Below, in pieces: positions 24,944-33,402 of a stretch of 64,000 bases of DNA (the first letter of the stretch is position 1; each line of letters starts with the position of its first letter). Where the stretch lies: the NCBI RefSeq assembly GCF_003610785.1, contig NZ_RAQQ01000011.1, forward strand, positions 124,001-188,000, written 5' to 3'. Made by a program: the position numbers and the translations under genes. The notes beneath the pieces were generated by a model that saw only the letters and a program-made list of their open reading frames with translations, ran no database searches and had not been told where the DNA came from. The stretch comes from Micromonospora globbae (lineage in GTDB: Bacteria > Actinomycetota > Actinomycetes > Mycobacteriales > Micromonosporaceae).

Positions 24944-25168
24944 TCACATCCGGGCTCTCAGCACATCCCACCTCGCCGCCCGGCGCGGCCGGGTCGGGAA
25001 GCCGTGCTCGACCAGCCAACGGACCGCCACCAGGCTGCGCCACGACCACCATCCGCGGATCACGTCGAGGTCGACATCGGTGCGGTAGCCGGCGACCACG
25101 TCGTCAAGGTGCTCCTCGTGTCCGAGCGTCAGGACGGCGAGGTCGTACAGGGCGTCGCTCTGGCGCGG
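24944..25168 (-). pseudogene. C-terminal fragment of an aminoglycoside-phosphotransferase-like protein
   Basis: Seventy-five codons without a start: SDALYDLAVLTLGHEEHLDD, VVAGYRTDVDLDVIRGWWSW, RSLVAVRWLVEHGF and a stop at 24944. This is the typical helical C-terminus of APH/choline-kinase-like phosphotransferases, including the GY..DVDLDVIRGWW segment. The ATP-binding and HGDxxxxN catalytic parts are missing; upstream sequence belongs to an unrelated gene. A deletion remnant in the accessory zone next to the tRNA island. Confidence 0.65.
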
Positions 25169-25180
25169 TAGCGTGTCGGC

Positions 25181-25339
25181 ATGTACGAGGCGCCCGAAAG
25201 CGACGATTACGAGGCCGAGTCCGAGCCGGTGCGGGTCGTGCCGGAGGCGACCGCTGCGGGGGACTGGTTCATCCTCGCCGCCATCGCGGTCGCGGTCGCA
25301 GGTCTGCTCGGGTGGCGTCGATGGAGCCGACGCAGCTAG
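25181..25339 (+). CDS. Small single-helix membrane protein, leaderless
   Basis: A 52-residue protein: acidic N-terminus (YEAPESDDYEAESEPVRVVP), one helix (WFILAAIAVAVAGLLGW) and a basic tail (RRWSRRS), giving an N-out/C-in topology. No ribosome site, but TAGCGT lies 6 nt before the ATG, the -10 spacing of leaderless actinomycete transcripts. Unknown function. The clear composition zoning and codon bias support it despite its size. Confidence 0.6.
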   Translation: MYEAPESDDYEAESEPVRVVPEATAAGDWFILAAIAVAVAGLLGWRRWSRRS

Positions 25340-25351
25340 GCCGTCGAGAAG

Positions 25352-26587
25352 TCACGCCTCGGAGTCGGGGTTGCCGGATGCCTCCTGCCCGATCGGCGAG
25401 GCGGAGAACTCCAACGACCGTCTCCGGCTCCGCAGCGCGTCGAGTAGCGCGACCAGGGCCAGCACCCCGGCAACCACGCTCAACCCGACCATCGGCGTCC
25501 CGTGGACCAACGCCGGCGTGAGCAGCAACAGGGCCGCCAAGCCGGTCATCTGGGATCGGGGAGCGCTGCCGAAGATCTCGTACTCCAGCCGCATCCGGGC
25601 GACGAGGAAGAGCACCGGGCCGCCTACCACGAACAGAAGCCAGCTTGGCCGCGGCGGCCCGTACGGATGATCGATCACCAGCTCGTAGCCGACCGCGGTG
25701 ACGAGCACGCTGAGCACGACCAGCAGATGCGTCCGTTCCGACGCTGCGCCCAGCCGGCCGGGCATGGCCGCCCGGCCAAACGCCTCGGTCAGCAGCAGAC
25801 CGGCGCGGTGGAAGTAGATCCGCCAGAGCAGCGCGCTGGTGGCGAACGCGATTCCGAAGGCGGCGGCCCGCCACGCCGAGTATTCCGTCCCGCTGAAGAC
25901 CACGCCGATGACCAGAATCGACTCACCCAGCGCGATGAGGAAGATCTGCTGGTAGCGGTCGGCAAGATGCGTCCCGGCGATCCGCCAGCGGCCCACCGCC
26001 GAGGCCCCGAGCCGCGGCAGCGGCCAGCCCAGGGCCCAGGCGAGGTAGTCGCCAGCGAGGGCGGCAACCCACAGTGGCAGGCGAAGGTCGTCCGGGCCCA
26101 ACGCGCCGGCCAGCCACAGCGGAGCGGTCGCCGCCGACCACGCGGCAAGCCGGAACGGCACCAGCCGTCGCGGATGGCCACGCAGCGCGGCGGCGACCAC
26201 CAGCGGCCGCACCACCATCACCAACAGGTACGCGACCGCGAACGGCAGCGCTCGCTCCTCCATGGCACGTGGCAGCGTCACCGCCATGACGAGGCCGGCG
26301 AACATGGTGCCGACCACGACGGCCTGGATGATCGGCCGCTCTGGTTCGTAGCGACTGGTGATCCAGGCGGTGTGCGACCAGATCAGCCAGAGCGCCAGGA
26401 AGAGCAGCAGCGTACGCGCACATCCCGTGACGAGCTGCCAGCCCGTGTCATCGTTCAGACCGGCAAATCGTTGCGAGACCCGGGTGAGGGCCACGACGAA
26501 GGCAAGGTCGAAGAAGAGCTCCAGGAATGTGGCGCGGCCCGAACTCCTGGGAGGGCGTAGCAGGTCCGCACCGCCTCCCACCGCCAT
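25352..26587 (-). CDS. Low temperature requirement protein A (LtrA) family membrane protein
   Basis: A 411-residue polytopic membrane protein of the LtrA family, first linked to growth of Listeria at low temperature; its biochemical role is unknown. ATG at 26587 follows GGAGGCGGGACC; a GTG at 26665 is an upstream alternative. It has the family signature ATFLELFFDLAFVVALTRVS near the N-terminus and LADRYQQIFLIALGESILVIG in the middle, and about ten hydrophobic segments. The C-terminus is charged. It is monocistronic, 180 nt after the dehydrogenase operon end. Confidence 0.9.
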   Translation of the reverse strand: MAVGGGADLLRPPRSSGRATFLELFFDLAFVVALTRVSQRFAGLNDDTGWQLVTGCARTLLLFLALWLIWSHTAWITSRYEPERPIIQAVVVGTMFAGLVMAVTLPRAMEERALPFAVAYLLVMVVRPLVVAAALRGHPRRLVPFRLAAWSAATAPLWLAGALGPDDLRLPLWVAALAGDYLAWALGWPLPRLGASAVGRWRIAGTHLADRYQQIFLIALGESILVIGVVFSGTEYSAWRAAAFGIAFATSALLWRIYFHRAGLLLTEAFGRAAMPGRLGAASERTHLLVVLSVLVTAVGYELVIDHPYGPPRPSWLLFVVGGPVLFLVARMRLEYEIFGSAPRSQMTGLAALLLLTPALVHGTPMVGLSVVAGVLALVALLDALRSRRRSLEFSASPIGQEASGNPDSEA

Positions 26588-26766
26588 GGTCCCGCCTCCG
26601 TCCGCCTCCCGCCGCACCAACGAGCCGACTGCGAGAGGCGTTGCTCCGGGACCGGCGGCGGACACCGCATTGTCGTTGTGGCGGCACAGGCGATCGCCGG
26701 TTCAGCCACCAGCGGGCAACCGCGGCAAGACCGGTGTCTTCCCGGCCCGGACGAAGGTCGAGTGGG

Positions 26767-27720
26767 TCAGGTCAGCGTCCGGATCGGGTTGCCGTCGAGG
26801 AAGGCGCCGATGTCGTCCACGGCGTCACGGAAGAACGTGGCGTAGTTCCGCTCGGTGACATAGCCGAGGTGCGGCGTGGCGAGCACGTTCGGCAGCGTAC
26901 GGAAGTCATGGCCGGCGGGGAGCGGCTCCTCGTCGAACACATCCAGCCCGGCCCCCGCGATCCGCCCCTCGCGCAGCGCGGACGCCAGGGCGGACTGGTC
27001 GACGATCGCCGCCCGCGAGGTGTTGACCAGGTAGGCGGTGGGCTTCATCGCCGCGAGTTCCCGCGCGCCGACGAGGCCACGCGTCCGGTCGCCGAGCACG
27101 AGGTGAACGGAGACGACGTCGGAGTCGGCGAGCAGGGCGTCCGGGCTCGGGGCCAGCCGCGCGCCGGCCGCCTCGGCCCGCTCCCGCGTCAGGTTCTGGC
27201 TCCAGGCCAGCACGTCCATGCCGAACGCCCGCCCGACCGCCGCCACCTGCGATCCGATCCTGCCCAGGCCGAGCAGCCCGAGGGTGCGTCCGTGCAGGTC
27301 GGTGCCGAGGGTGTGCTGCCAGGGACCGCCGCCGCGCAGCGCGGTCGCCTCGGGCACCAGGTGACGGGCCAGGCCGAGGATCAGCGCCCAGGTCAGCTCG
27401 ACGGTCGAGGTCCAGCCGCCGCCGGTGCCGCTCACCGTGACACCGTGCGCCCGCGCCGCCTCCAGGTCGATGGCGGCGTTGCTCATGCCGGTGGTGACGA
27501 GCAGCCGCAGGTGGGGCAGCCGGTCGAACACCTCGGCGGGGAACGGCGTGCGCTCCCTCATGGCGACCACGATCTCGTAGTCCTGGATGGCCGCCACGAG
27601 ATCGTCGGCGCTGGTGAAGTGCTCGCGGAAGCTGGTGGCCCGGACTCGGGACCAGTCCGCCAGCCCGAGTGCCACCCCCTGGTAGTCGTCCAGCACGGCG
27701 CAGCGTAGGTCGGTTGACAC
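26767..27720 (-). CDS. D-2-hydroxyacid dehydrogenase family protein
   Basis: A 317-residue NAD(P)-dependent dehydrogenase. GTG at 27720 follows AAAGG. The nucleotide-binding loop is GLLGLGRIGSQVA, substrate-binding Arg is in VNTSRAAIVD, the Asp/Glu relay is in AGLDVFDEEPLP, and catalytic His is in TPHLGYVT. The opening VLDDYQGVALGLADWSRV resembles phosphoglycerate dehydrogenase-like enzymes of soil bacteria. It is the third gene of an operon (MBL hydrolase, aldo-keto reductase, this gene) probably repressed by the divergent MarR. Confidence 0.9.
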   Translation of the reverse strand: MSTDLRCAVLDDYQGVALGLADWSRVRATSFREHFTSADDLVAAIQDYEIVVAMRERTPFPAEVFDRLPHLRLLVTTGMSNAAIDLEAARAHGVTVSGTGGGWTSTVELTWALILGLARHLVPEATALRGGGPWQHTLGTDLHGRTLGLLGLGRIGSQVAAVGRAFGMDVLAWSQNLTRERAEAAGARLAPSPDALLADSDVVSVHLVLGDRTRGLVGARELAAMKPTAYLVNTSRAAIVDQSALASALREGRIAGAGLDVFDEEPLPAGHDFRTLPNVLATPHLGYVTERNYATFFRDAVDDIGAFLDGNPIRTLT

Positions 27721-27767
27721 GACGAAGGATCCGCCTTTCGTGTAGGTGGGTGCGTGCGGCGCCGGGG

Positions 27768-28745
27768 TCACCGCTCCAGCATGCGCAGGCCGGCTTCGTC
27801 GTGGGTGTCGCCGACAGCGGGGGGAAGGTTGTCGAGCTTCGCCAACTGTTCCGCGGTCAGTTCCACGGCGTCGGCGGCGGTGTTCTCCTCGACGCGGGCC
27901 ACACGCTTGGTGCCGGGGATGGGGGCGATGTCGTCGCCCCGGCTCAGCAGCCAGGCCAGTGCGATCTGTGCCGGGGTGGCACCGGCTTCGGCGGCGATGG
28001 CTTGGACCTCGTCGGCGATTCGCAGGTTGCGTCGGAAGTTCTCGCCGGTGAAGCGCGGGTTGTTCTTCCGCAGGTCGGTGTCGTCGAAGTCGCTGGTCGA
28101 GCGGATCTGCCCGGTGAGGAAGCCGCGTCCGAGGGGCGAGTAGGGCACGAAGCCGATGTTCAGCTCGCGCAGCAACGGCAGCACCTGCGCCTCGGGGTGC
28201 CGGGTCCACAGGGAGTACTCCGACTGGACGGCGGTGAGGGGGTGTACGGCGTGGGCGCGGCGGATCGTCTCCGGTCCGGCCTCGGACAGGCCGATGTGGC
28301 GGATCTTGCCCTCGGTGACCAGCTCGGCCAGTGCCCCGACCGTGTCCTCGATGGGCGTGTTCGGGTCGACCCGGTGCTGGTAGTACAGGTCGATGTGGTC
28401 GGTGCCCAACCGCTTGAGCGACCCTTCGACGGCGGTGCGGATGTTGGCCGGGCTGCTGTCGGGCTGTCCTGCCTCACCGCGCACATGCGAGATCAGGCCG
28501 AACTTCGTCGCCACCACGGCCTGGTCGCGGCGGCCCTTGAGTGCCTTGCCGAGAAGTTCCTCGTTGAGGTACGGACCGTAGAACTCGGCGGTGTCCAGGT
28601 GCGTGACACCCAGGTCCAGGGCCCGGTGGATGGTGCGGATCGACTCGGCGTCGTCCGTGCCGGCTCCGGTGTAGGCGTAGGACATCGATACCAGGCCCAG
28701 ACCGATACGGGAGACCTCCAGGTCTCCCAGCTTGATGTACTTCAT
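27768..28745 (-). CDS. Aldo/keto reductase
   Basis: A 325-residue NADPH-dependent oxidoreductase with the (beta/alpha)8 fold. ATG at 28745 follows GGAGAAC. Catalytic residues appear as Asp ([10 protein letters not shown]), Tyr in the same motif, Lys (VATKFGL) and His (YYQHRVDP). The cofactor site is [17 protein letters not shown]. It resembles the AKR13-type reductases ([13 protein letters not shown]). It is the second gene of the MBL/AKR/dehydrogenase operon and may detoxify aldehydes or ketones generated under the MarR regulon. Confidence 0.92.
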   Translation of the reverse strand: MKYIKLGDLEVSRIGLGLVSMSYAYTGAGTDDAESIRTIHRALDLGVTHLDTAEFYGPYLNEELLGKALKGRRDQAVVATKFGLISHVRGEAGQPDSSPANIRTAVEGSLKRLGTDHIDLYYQHRVDPNTPIEDTVGALAELVTEGKIRHIGLSEAGPETIRRAHAVHPLTAVQSEYSLWTRHPEAQVLPLLRELNIGFVPYSPLGRGFLTGQIRSTSDFDDTDLRKNNPRFTGENFRRNLRIADEVQAIAAEAGATPAQIALAWLLSRGDDIAPIPGTKRVARVEENTAADAVELTAEQLAKLDNLPPAVGDTHDEAGLRMLER

Positions 28746-28870
28746 CAGCGTTCTCCGTTCCTCTGCCAGGTGGTAGGCGTTGCTGGCGCCGCTGAGCGCG
28801 GCGATGGCGATCTGCTTGTTGTCTCGGTGCGCGGCGGCTCGCGGCCGTTCCAGGGCCGGGTGGCCGACGG

Positions 28871-29764
28871 TCAGGCGACGGGGACCCAGGTGAACCGGCC
28901 GTCGGGACGGCGCTCGGCGCGGCCGAAGACCACGTCGGCGAAGTGGCAGCCGTAGCCGACGGTGTCGGGGCGGCTCAGCTCGTGGACGAGGCGGCGGCGG
29001 TGCTCGGCGGATTCGGCGGGGTCGTGGTCGATGCCGCAGGACCACTCGGTGTGGGTGACCTGGATCGGCGCGTGCAGCGCGTCGCCGAACGCGATGAGCC
29101 GCCGGCCGCCGCCGGTGATGGTGTACGTGGTGTGGCCCACGGTGTGTCCGGCCGCGAACGACGCCCGCACGCCGGGGAAGATCTCCTCGCCGTCCTCGAT
29201 CTCACGGACGCGGGGTGCGAAGGCGGCCAGACGGTCCTCGGTCGCCCCGCCCTGGGCGGCCAGATCGCGTCGCTGCCACTCGGGTGCGGCGACGAGGTGG
29301 GTGGCGTGCCCGAACGGGTGCGTGCCGGTGCCGGGCGCGGTGCTCCACGCCCAGCCCAGGTGGTCGGTGTGCAGGTGGGTGATGGCGACGGCCTCGATCC
29401 GGCTCGGCTCCCGGCCCAGCCGCCGCAGGCTGTCCAGCAACTCGCCGCCGTGGATGCTTCCGTACAGCGGGTTGGTCGGGTCGTCGGGGTAGGACTCGGG
29501 TCCGAACCCGGTGTCGATGAGCAGCGCCCGCTCACCCCGCTCGACCAGCAGCCCGCCGATGCTCGCGACCAGGAAGCCGCCGTCGTCGAGATGATCGGGG
29601 TACGCCGCCCAGTCGGCGTGGGTCGCGGCGGGCAGCCAGCCGCCCGGTTTGAGGCGCACCCCCCCGTCCGGGACGTGGGTGATGGTCAGGTCGCCCAGGG
29701 AGAGCGTACGCACCCGCGATGCGGTGGTCAGTCGTGAACGGTCGAAATCGGGCGCCGTGGCCAT
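28871..29764 (-). CDS. MBL-fold metallo-hydrolase
   Basis: A 297-residue metallo-beta-lactamase-fold hydrolase. ATG at 29764 follows AAGG. Metal ligands are THLHTDHLG (HxHxDH), His in [10 protein letters not shown], Asp in AFGDALH and His in YGCHFADV. It looks like the lactonase/arylsulfatase-like clade with the DGG motif ([11 protein letters not shown]) near the N-terminus. First gene of the three-gene operon. The promoter (TTGCAA-17-GTAACT) overlaps MarR-type operators shared with the divergent marR gene. Confidence 0.9.
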   Translation of the reverse strand: MATAPDFDRSRLTTASRVRTLSLGDLTITHVPDGGVRLKPGGWLPAATHADWAAYPDHLDDGGFLVASIGGLLVERGERALLIDTGFGPESYPDDPTNPLYGSIHGGELLDSLRRLGREPSRIEAVAITHLHTDHLGWAWSTAPGTGTHPFGHATHLVAAPEWQRRDLAAQGGATEDRLAAFAPRVREIEDGEEIFPGVRASFAAGHTVGHTTYTITGGGRRLIAFGDALHAPIQVTHTEWSCGIDHDPAESAEHRRRLVHELSRPDTVGYGCHFADVVFGRAERRPDGRFTWVPVA

Positions 29765-29818
29765 GTGGTCCTTGCCTCGTGTGCGAAGAGGTGCCGCCGG
29801 GCGGCGGTGCGGACCGAA

Positions 29819-29868
29819 AGTTACAACTAGAACGGATCTAGTTGCAACTAATTCAGTTGGAGTAAACT
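29819..29868. promoter_or_regulatory. Divergent promoters with multiple MarR-type operators
   Basis: Leftward promoter: TTGCAA (29842-29847, self-complementary), 17-nt spacer, GTAACT (complement of 29819-29824). Rightward -10: TAAACT (29863-29868), 6 nt before marR ATG (leaderless). Overlapping palindromes are CAACTAG-N7-CTAGTTG (29824-29844), TAGTTGCAACTA (29839-29850) and CAACT-N5-AGTTG (29845-29859). Binding would block both promoters. Confidence 0.65.
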
Positions 29869-29874
29869 CGTGCC

Positions 29875-30300
29875 ATGGCCACCGAGCGCGAGACCCGAGC
29901 CCAAGCCGACCGCCAGCTGTGCGGCTTGGTCAACGGTCTTGCCAGCCAGATCGAAGCCCACCTTCGGGTCCGGGCGACCACCCTCGGTCTGACCGCCTCG
30001 CAGGGCACGGCGCTGCGTGAGCTGACCCGACCCATGACCCTGCGCGAACTCGCCGAACGGATGAGCTGCGAGCCCTCCAACGTCACCTTCGTCGCCGATC
30101 GCCTCGAAGAGCAGGGCTACCTCGAACGCCATCCGCATCCCGACGACCGTCGTGCCAAGCAGCTCGTCCTGACACCCAAGGGCACCGAACTGCGCGAACG
30201 CCTGCTCGCGTTGCTCGCCGAAGACTCGCCCCTGGCCCCGCTGGCTCCCGAAGAGCGGGACGTCCTGCAGCACCTGCTCACCCGCGCTCTCATTCGCTGA
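29875..30300 (+). CDS. MarR-family repressor
   Basis: A 141-residue regulator. Winged-helix core MTLRELAERMSCEPSNVTFVADRLEEQGYLERHPHPDDRRAKQLVLTPKG in order, with the DxRxK wing. ATG at 29875 is leaderless, with TAAACT 6 nt upstream. Divergent from the MBL/AKR/dehydrogenase operon with palindromic sites in between, so it most probably represses that operon and itself in response to a phenolic or aldehyde-like ligand (inferred). Confidence 0.92.
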   Translation: MATERETRAQADRQLCGLVNGLASQIEAHLRVRATTLGLTASQGTALRELTRPMTLRELAERMSCEPSNVTFVADRLEEQGYLERHPHPDDRRAKQLVLTPKGTELRERLLALLAEDSPLAPLAPEERDVLQHLLTRALIR

Positions 30301-30406
30301 CCTCGCACCGCGCATCCTCGGGCGCCGCAAGCGCCCGTCCGAGACGTACTCGATTCACCCCCGCGGCGACAGCGTGGGCCGTCGGGTGACCGCCCCCACA
30401 GTTGTG

Positions 30407-30420
30407 GACTGATCGGTTCC
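30407..30420 (+). promoter_or_regulatory. TetR operator at the tetR promoter
   Basis: GACTGATCGGTTCC, between a TGGACT -35 (30405-30410) and a TACGGT -10 (30429-30434) that lies 6 nt before the tetR ATG. The reverse complement recurs before the SDR gene at 31036-31049. Confidence 0.6.
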
Positions 30421-30440
30421 TTATCCCGTACGGTTGCCCC

Positions 30441-31016
30441 ATGGGTAGGCCGAGGACGTTCGACATCGACGCGGCGGTGGACCGCGCGATGGAGTTGTTC
30501 TGGCGTCAGGGATTCGAGGCGACCTCGACCGAGGACCTCGTGGAGGGTCTCGGGATCGCCCGGGGCAGCCTCTACAAGGCGTTCGGATCCAAGGAACAGC
30601 TCTATGCGTTGGCGCTTCGCCGCTACTGCCAGCGTCACGCGGAAGGGCTTGTCGAGGTGCTGGACCGGGCGGAGCAGGTGCGTCCGGCGATCCGGGCGGT
30701 GCTCCTGGAGTTGGTGGAAGCCGACCTGGCCGATCCGGAGCGGGGGTGCCTGCTGGTCAACGCGGCCACCGAGCGCTCGACGCATCCGGACACGGTGCAG
30801 CAGGTGTCCCGCACGATGGGTCGCATCGAGTCGGCCCTGGCGGGGGCGTTGGAGCGGGCCCGGGCCCGAGGGGAGATCGCGGCGGACAAGAAGCCGCGGG
30901 AGCTGGCCCAGTTCCTGACCACGTTCATCCAGGGCCTCCGGGTCATGGGGAAGGCGCGGGCCGATCGCGAGTTCCTCGACAACGCCGTGGAGGTCGCCCT
31001 GGGCGCGCTCGACTGA
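30441..31016 (+). CDS. TetR-family regulator
   Basis: A 191-residue repressor. ATG at 30441 is leaderless (TACGGT 6 nt upstream). N-terminal HTH: FDIDAAVDRAMELFWRQGFEATSTEDLVEGLGIARGSLYKAFGSKEQLY in order, then a ligand domain ending FLTTFIQGLRVMGKARADREFL, typical of the AcrR/TetR_C_6-like group. The next gene, an SDR, is 51 nt downstream with an own copy of the operator. It most likely represses itself and the SDR. Confidence 0.92.
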   Translation: MGRPRTFDIDAAVDRAMELFWRQGFEATSTEDLVEGLGIARGSLYKAFGSKEQLYALALRRYCQRHAEGLVEVLDRAEQVRPAIRAVLLELVEADLADPERGCLLVNAATERSTHPDTVQQVSRTMGRIESALAGALERARARGEIAADKKPRELAQFLTTFIQGLRVMGKARADREFLDNAVEVALGALD

Positions 31017-31035
31017 CCTTTTGTTACCCGAATTT

Positions 31036-31049
31036 GGAACCGATCAGTC
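31036..31049 (+). promoter_or_regulatory. TetR operator at the SDR promoter
   Basis: GGAACCGATCAGTC, the exact 14-bp reverse complement of the site at 30407-30420, 18 nt before the SDR start. Strong evidence of shared regulation by the TetR protein. Confidence 0.6.
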
Positions 31050-31067
31050 AATAACTGGGGAGTTGAA

Positions 31068-31856
31068 GTGGATCTCGAACTGCAGGGCAAGGTCGCCATC
31101 GTCACCGGCGCGAGCAAGGGCATCGGCCTGGCGACCGTGTCGGCGTTGCTCGACGAGGGTGCGCACGTGGTGGCGAGCAGCCGTACGCGCACACCCGAGC
31201 TTGAGGCCCTGACCGCGCGTGGGGCCACCGTCGTTCTGGCGGACATCACCGACGCGGACACCCCGCAGCGGCTCGTCGACACCGCGCTGTCGACGTACGG
31301 GCGCCTGGACGTGCTGGTCAACAACGTCGGCGCGGGCAGCGCACGGTCAGGATTCCTCGACGTCGACGACGCCGAGTGGGCGCGGGTCTTCGACGTGACG
31401 TTCCTGAGCGCCGTGCGTACCACCCGGGCGGCCCTGCCCGCCCTGCTGGGCAACGGCGGGGCGATCGTCAACATCAGCAGCATCAACGCCCGGCTGCCGT
31501 TCCCGATGGTGGTCGACTACTCCGCGGCCAAGGCAGCGGTGACCAACCTGACCAAGAGCCTGTCGGAGGAGTTCGCGCCACGCGGCGTGCGGGTCAACGC
31601 CGTCTCGCCCGGTCCGGTGCGGACTCCGTTCTGGACCGGGCCTGACGGTTTCGCCCACGCGGTCGCCGCCGGCGCGGGAGTCACCGCCCAGCAGGCGCTC
31701 GACGAGGTCGTGCCGCAGAGCATGGCGATCAGCACCGGCCGGATCACGGAGGCGCGCGAGGTCGCCGACCTGGTCCTGTTCCTCGCCTCCGCCCGCTCCG
31801 CGAACACCACCGGGGCCGAGTTCGTCCTCGACGGCGGCCAGGTCAAGACCATCTGA
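31068..31856 (+). CDS. Short-chain dehydrogenase/reductase
   Basis: A 262-residue NAD(P)-dependent oxidoreductase. GTG at 31068 follows GGGGAG. Motifs: TGASKGIG, LVNNVGAG, catalytic Ser in INISSINARL, Tyr/Lys in VDYSAAK, and an end NTTGAEFVLDGG. The ADITDAD after beta-3 and SSRTRTP after beta-2 favour NADPH. Together with the TetR gene it forms a typical single-target regulon for a xenobiotic or quorum-type metabolite; the substrate is unknown. Confidence 0.92.
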   Translation: MDLELQGKVAIVTGASKGIGLATVSALLDEGAHVVASSRTRTPELEALTARGATVVLADITDADTPQRLVDTALSTYGRLDVLVNNVGAGSARSGFLDVDDAEWARVFDVTFLSAVRTTRAALPALLGNGGAIVNISSINARLPFPMVVDYSAAKAAVTNLTKSLSEEFAPRGVRVNAVSPGPVRTPFWTGPDGFAHAVAAGAGVTAQQALDEVVPQSMAISTGRITEAREVADLVLFLASARSANTTGAEFVLDGGQVKTI

Positions 31857-32214
31857 CGGATGCTGCGAGAGCGGATCACCCCCGGACTCGTCCCTTCGGC
31901 AGGATCCGCCGGAGGGGCGGGTCTCGGGCGCTCGGGCGTCATGGACCATCAGGCACTTCTCGCGAGCGGCGCTTCCGTCTCAGGTGACGGTGGCGGCGGT
32001 ACGGGATTTCGCCCACCCAGTAGGCCGAACAGTTCAGGGCTGCTCGCTGGCAGGCGTCGTCCTGGTGTGCGCGGGCGGTGGTCTGACTGAGCCATCCTGC
32101 CGCCGCCCTGGTGGGATCCGGCGAAGAAACAGGCTTGCCGATGCAGCAGCAGGTCCGGCTCGCACCCGGCGGCCGCACGTTCGTCGAGTACGTGAAGGTG
32201 AGCTGCGTTGGTCG
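31857..32214. other. Intergenic region without a supported gene
   Basis: About 360 nt between the converging SDR and MFS genes. Open frames here lack codon bias and ribosome sites, and none resembles a known family. It may contain decayed sequence. Confidence 0.4.
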
Positions 32215-33402
32215 TCAGCGGGCAGGGCCGCTCGGGGCTGCCGCGACGAGCGCGGCCGCCGCGCACAGGGCAGCGGTCCAGGCGAGCGTGGCGGCGGCCG
32301 AGGTGCGGTCGGCGATGGCCCCGGCCGCCCACGGCCCGACGGTCTGGCCGGCGGCGAAGACCGTGGTGAACGCGGAGAGGGTGGGTGCCCAGTCCTCGGG
32401 GCGCGTCGCGCCGCGGATGGTCGCGGTGACGGCGGCCGGAACGGTCATGAAGGTGGCGCCGTAGGCCAGGACCGAGACGGCGAGGACGGCGTACGAGGAA
32501 CTGACGAGGGGGAGGGCGCTCGCGGCGGCGAGGAGCGCCAGCAGCGTGGTGATGACGCGCGCCGGTGGCCATCTGCCGATCAGGGGGTCCCACACGCGCG
32601 GCGCGGCCATGGCGCTGATCCCCAGCAGGGTCCACAGCATGCTGATCTGCCACACGGGCGTGCGTTCCTGACCGAGGGCGGCGGACAGGAAGGTGACGTA
32701 CGCGATGTATCCGCCGGCGAAGAGCAGGTAGGCGACGGCGGTGCGCCACAGACGCCGTACGTGGCGTCGGCCCGCGGGCGACCGGAGTTCGGGTTCGTCG
32801 ACGCGGGCGGCGGTCCAACTGGCGGCGGTGGCCAGGACGGCGAAGGCGGCCAGGCCGATCCAGGCCGCCGGCCAGCCGTGCGGGGCGTGCGCCATCAGGC
32901 CGGGAAGCGACGCGCCACTGAGGGCGATGCCCAGCCCGGCGCCGGAGAAGTAGATCGTGATCGGGGCGGGCGAGCGCGCGGCGGCGGCGCCGCGCGAGGC
33001 GATCACGCCCCCGGCGACGAAGACCAGGGCGCCGCCGACGCCTGCCGCCGTGCGCGCGGTGAGCAGCGCCAGGTATGCGCTGCTCACCGCGGTGGCGGCC
33101 AGGGACAGGGCGGTGAGCGCCATGCCCAGGCGGAACGTGACGGTCGGCCCCCACCGCCGCGCCGCGACGCCGGCGAGGGCGGCTCCCAGGAGGTATCCGA
33201 CGCTGTTGGCGGTCGTCAGCGCGCCGGCTCGGGCAAGGCTCCAGTGCAGATCGGTGCGCATGGCCGGCAGGAGCAGGCCGTAGGCGAAGCGGGAGATCCC
33301 CAGGGCCGAGGCGGTGCCGAGGGCCAGTCGTGCGGCGGTCCACCAGTGTGTGGGAGCGCGTCGGGAAAGGGAATCCGCGGCCGGGGTGGGGACCGGGCTC
33401 AC
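32215..33402 (-). CDS. MFS transporter, YbfB/YjiJ type
   Basis: A 395-residue polytopic transporter with about twelve helices. GTG at 33402 overlaps the upstream hydrolase stop (GTGA). The start of the fold reads LGTASALGISRFAYGLLLPAMRTDL, then NSVGYLLGAALAGVAARRWG, a motif-A region. Its mid part is VDEPELRSPAGRRHVRRLWRT, the cytoplasmic loop. Likely an exporter for a compound handled by the coupled alpha/beta hydrolase. The operon is under the divergent TetR. Confidence 0.9.
   Translation of the reverse strand: MSPVPTPAADSLSRRAPTHWWTAARLALGTASALGISRFAYGLLLPAMRTDLHWSLARAGALTTANSVGYLLGAALAGVAARRWGPTVTFRLGMALTALSLAATAVSSAYLALLTARTAAGVGGALVFVAGGVIASRGAAAARSPAPITIYFSGAGLGIALSGASLPGLMAHAPHGWPAAWIGLAAFAVLATAASWTAARVDEPELRSPAGRRHVRRLWRTAVAYLLFAGGYIAYVTFLSAALGQERTPVWQISMLWTLLGISAMAAPRVWDPLIGRWPPARVITTLLALLAAASALPLVSSSYAVLAVSVLAYGATFMTVPAAVTATIRGATRPEDWAPTLSAFTTVFAAGQTVGPWAAGAIADRTSAAATLAWTAALCAAAALVAAAPSGPAR

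Noticed and set aside
27768-29045. Aldo/keto reductase with about 100 extra N-terminal residues
   Set aside because: The extra part overlaps the MBL gene in another frame; the ATG at 28745 has GGAGAAC and begins the fold normally.
31860-32178. Short genes between SDR and MFS genes
   Set aside because: No ribosome sites, starts or conserved motifs in any frame.
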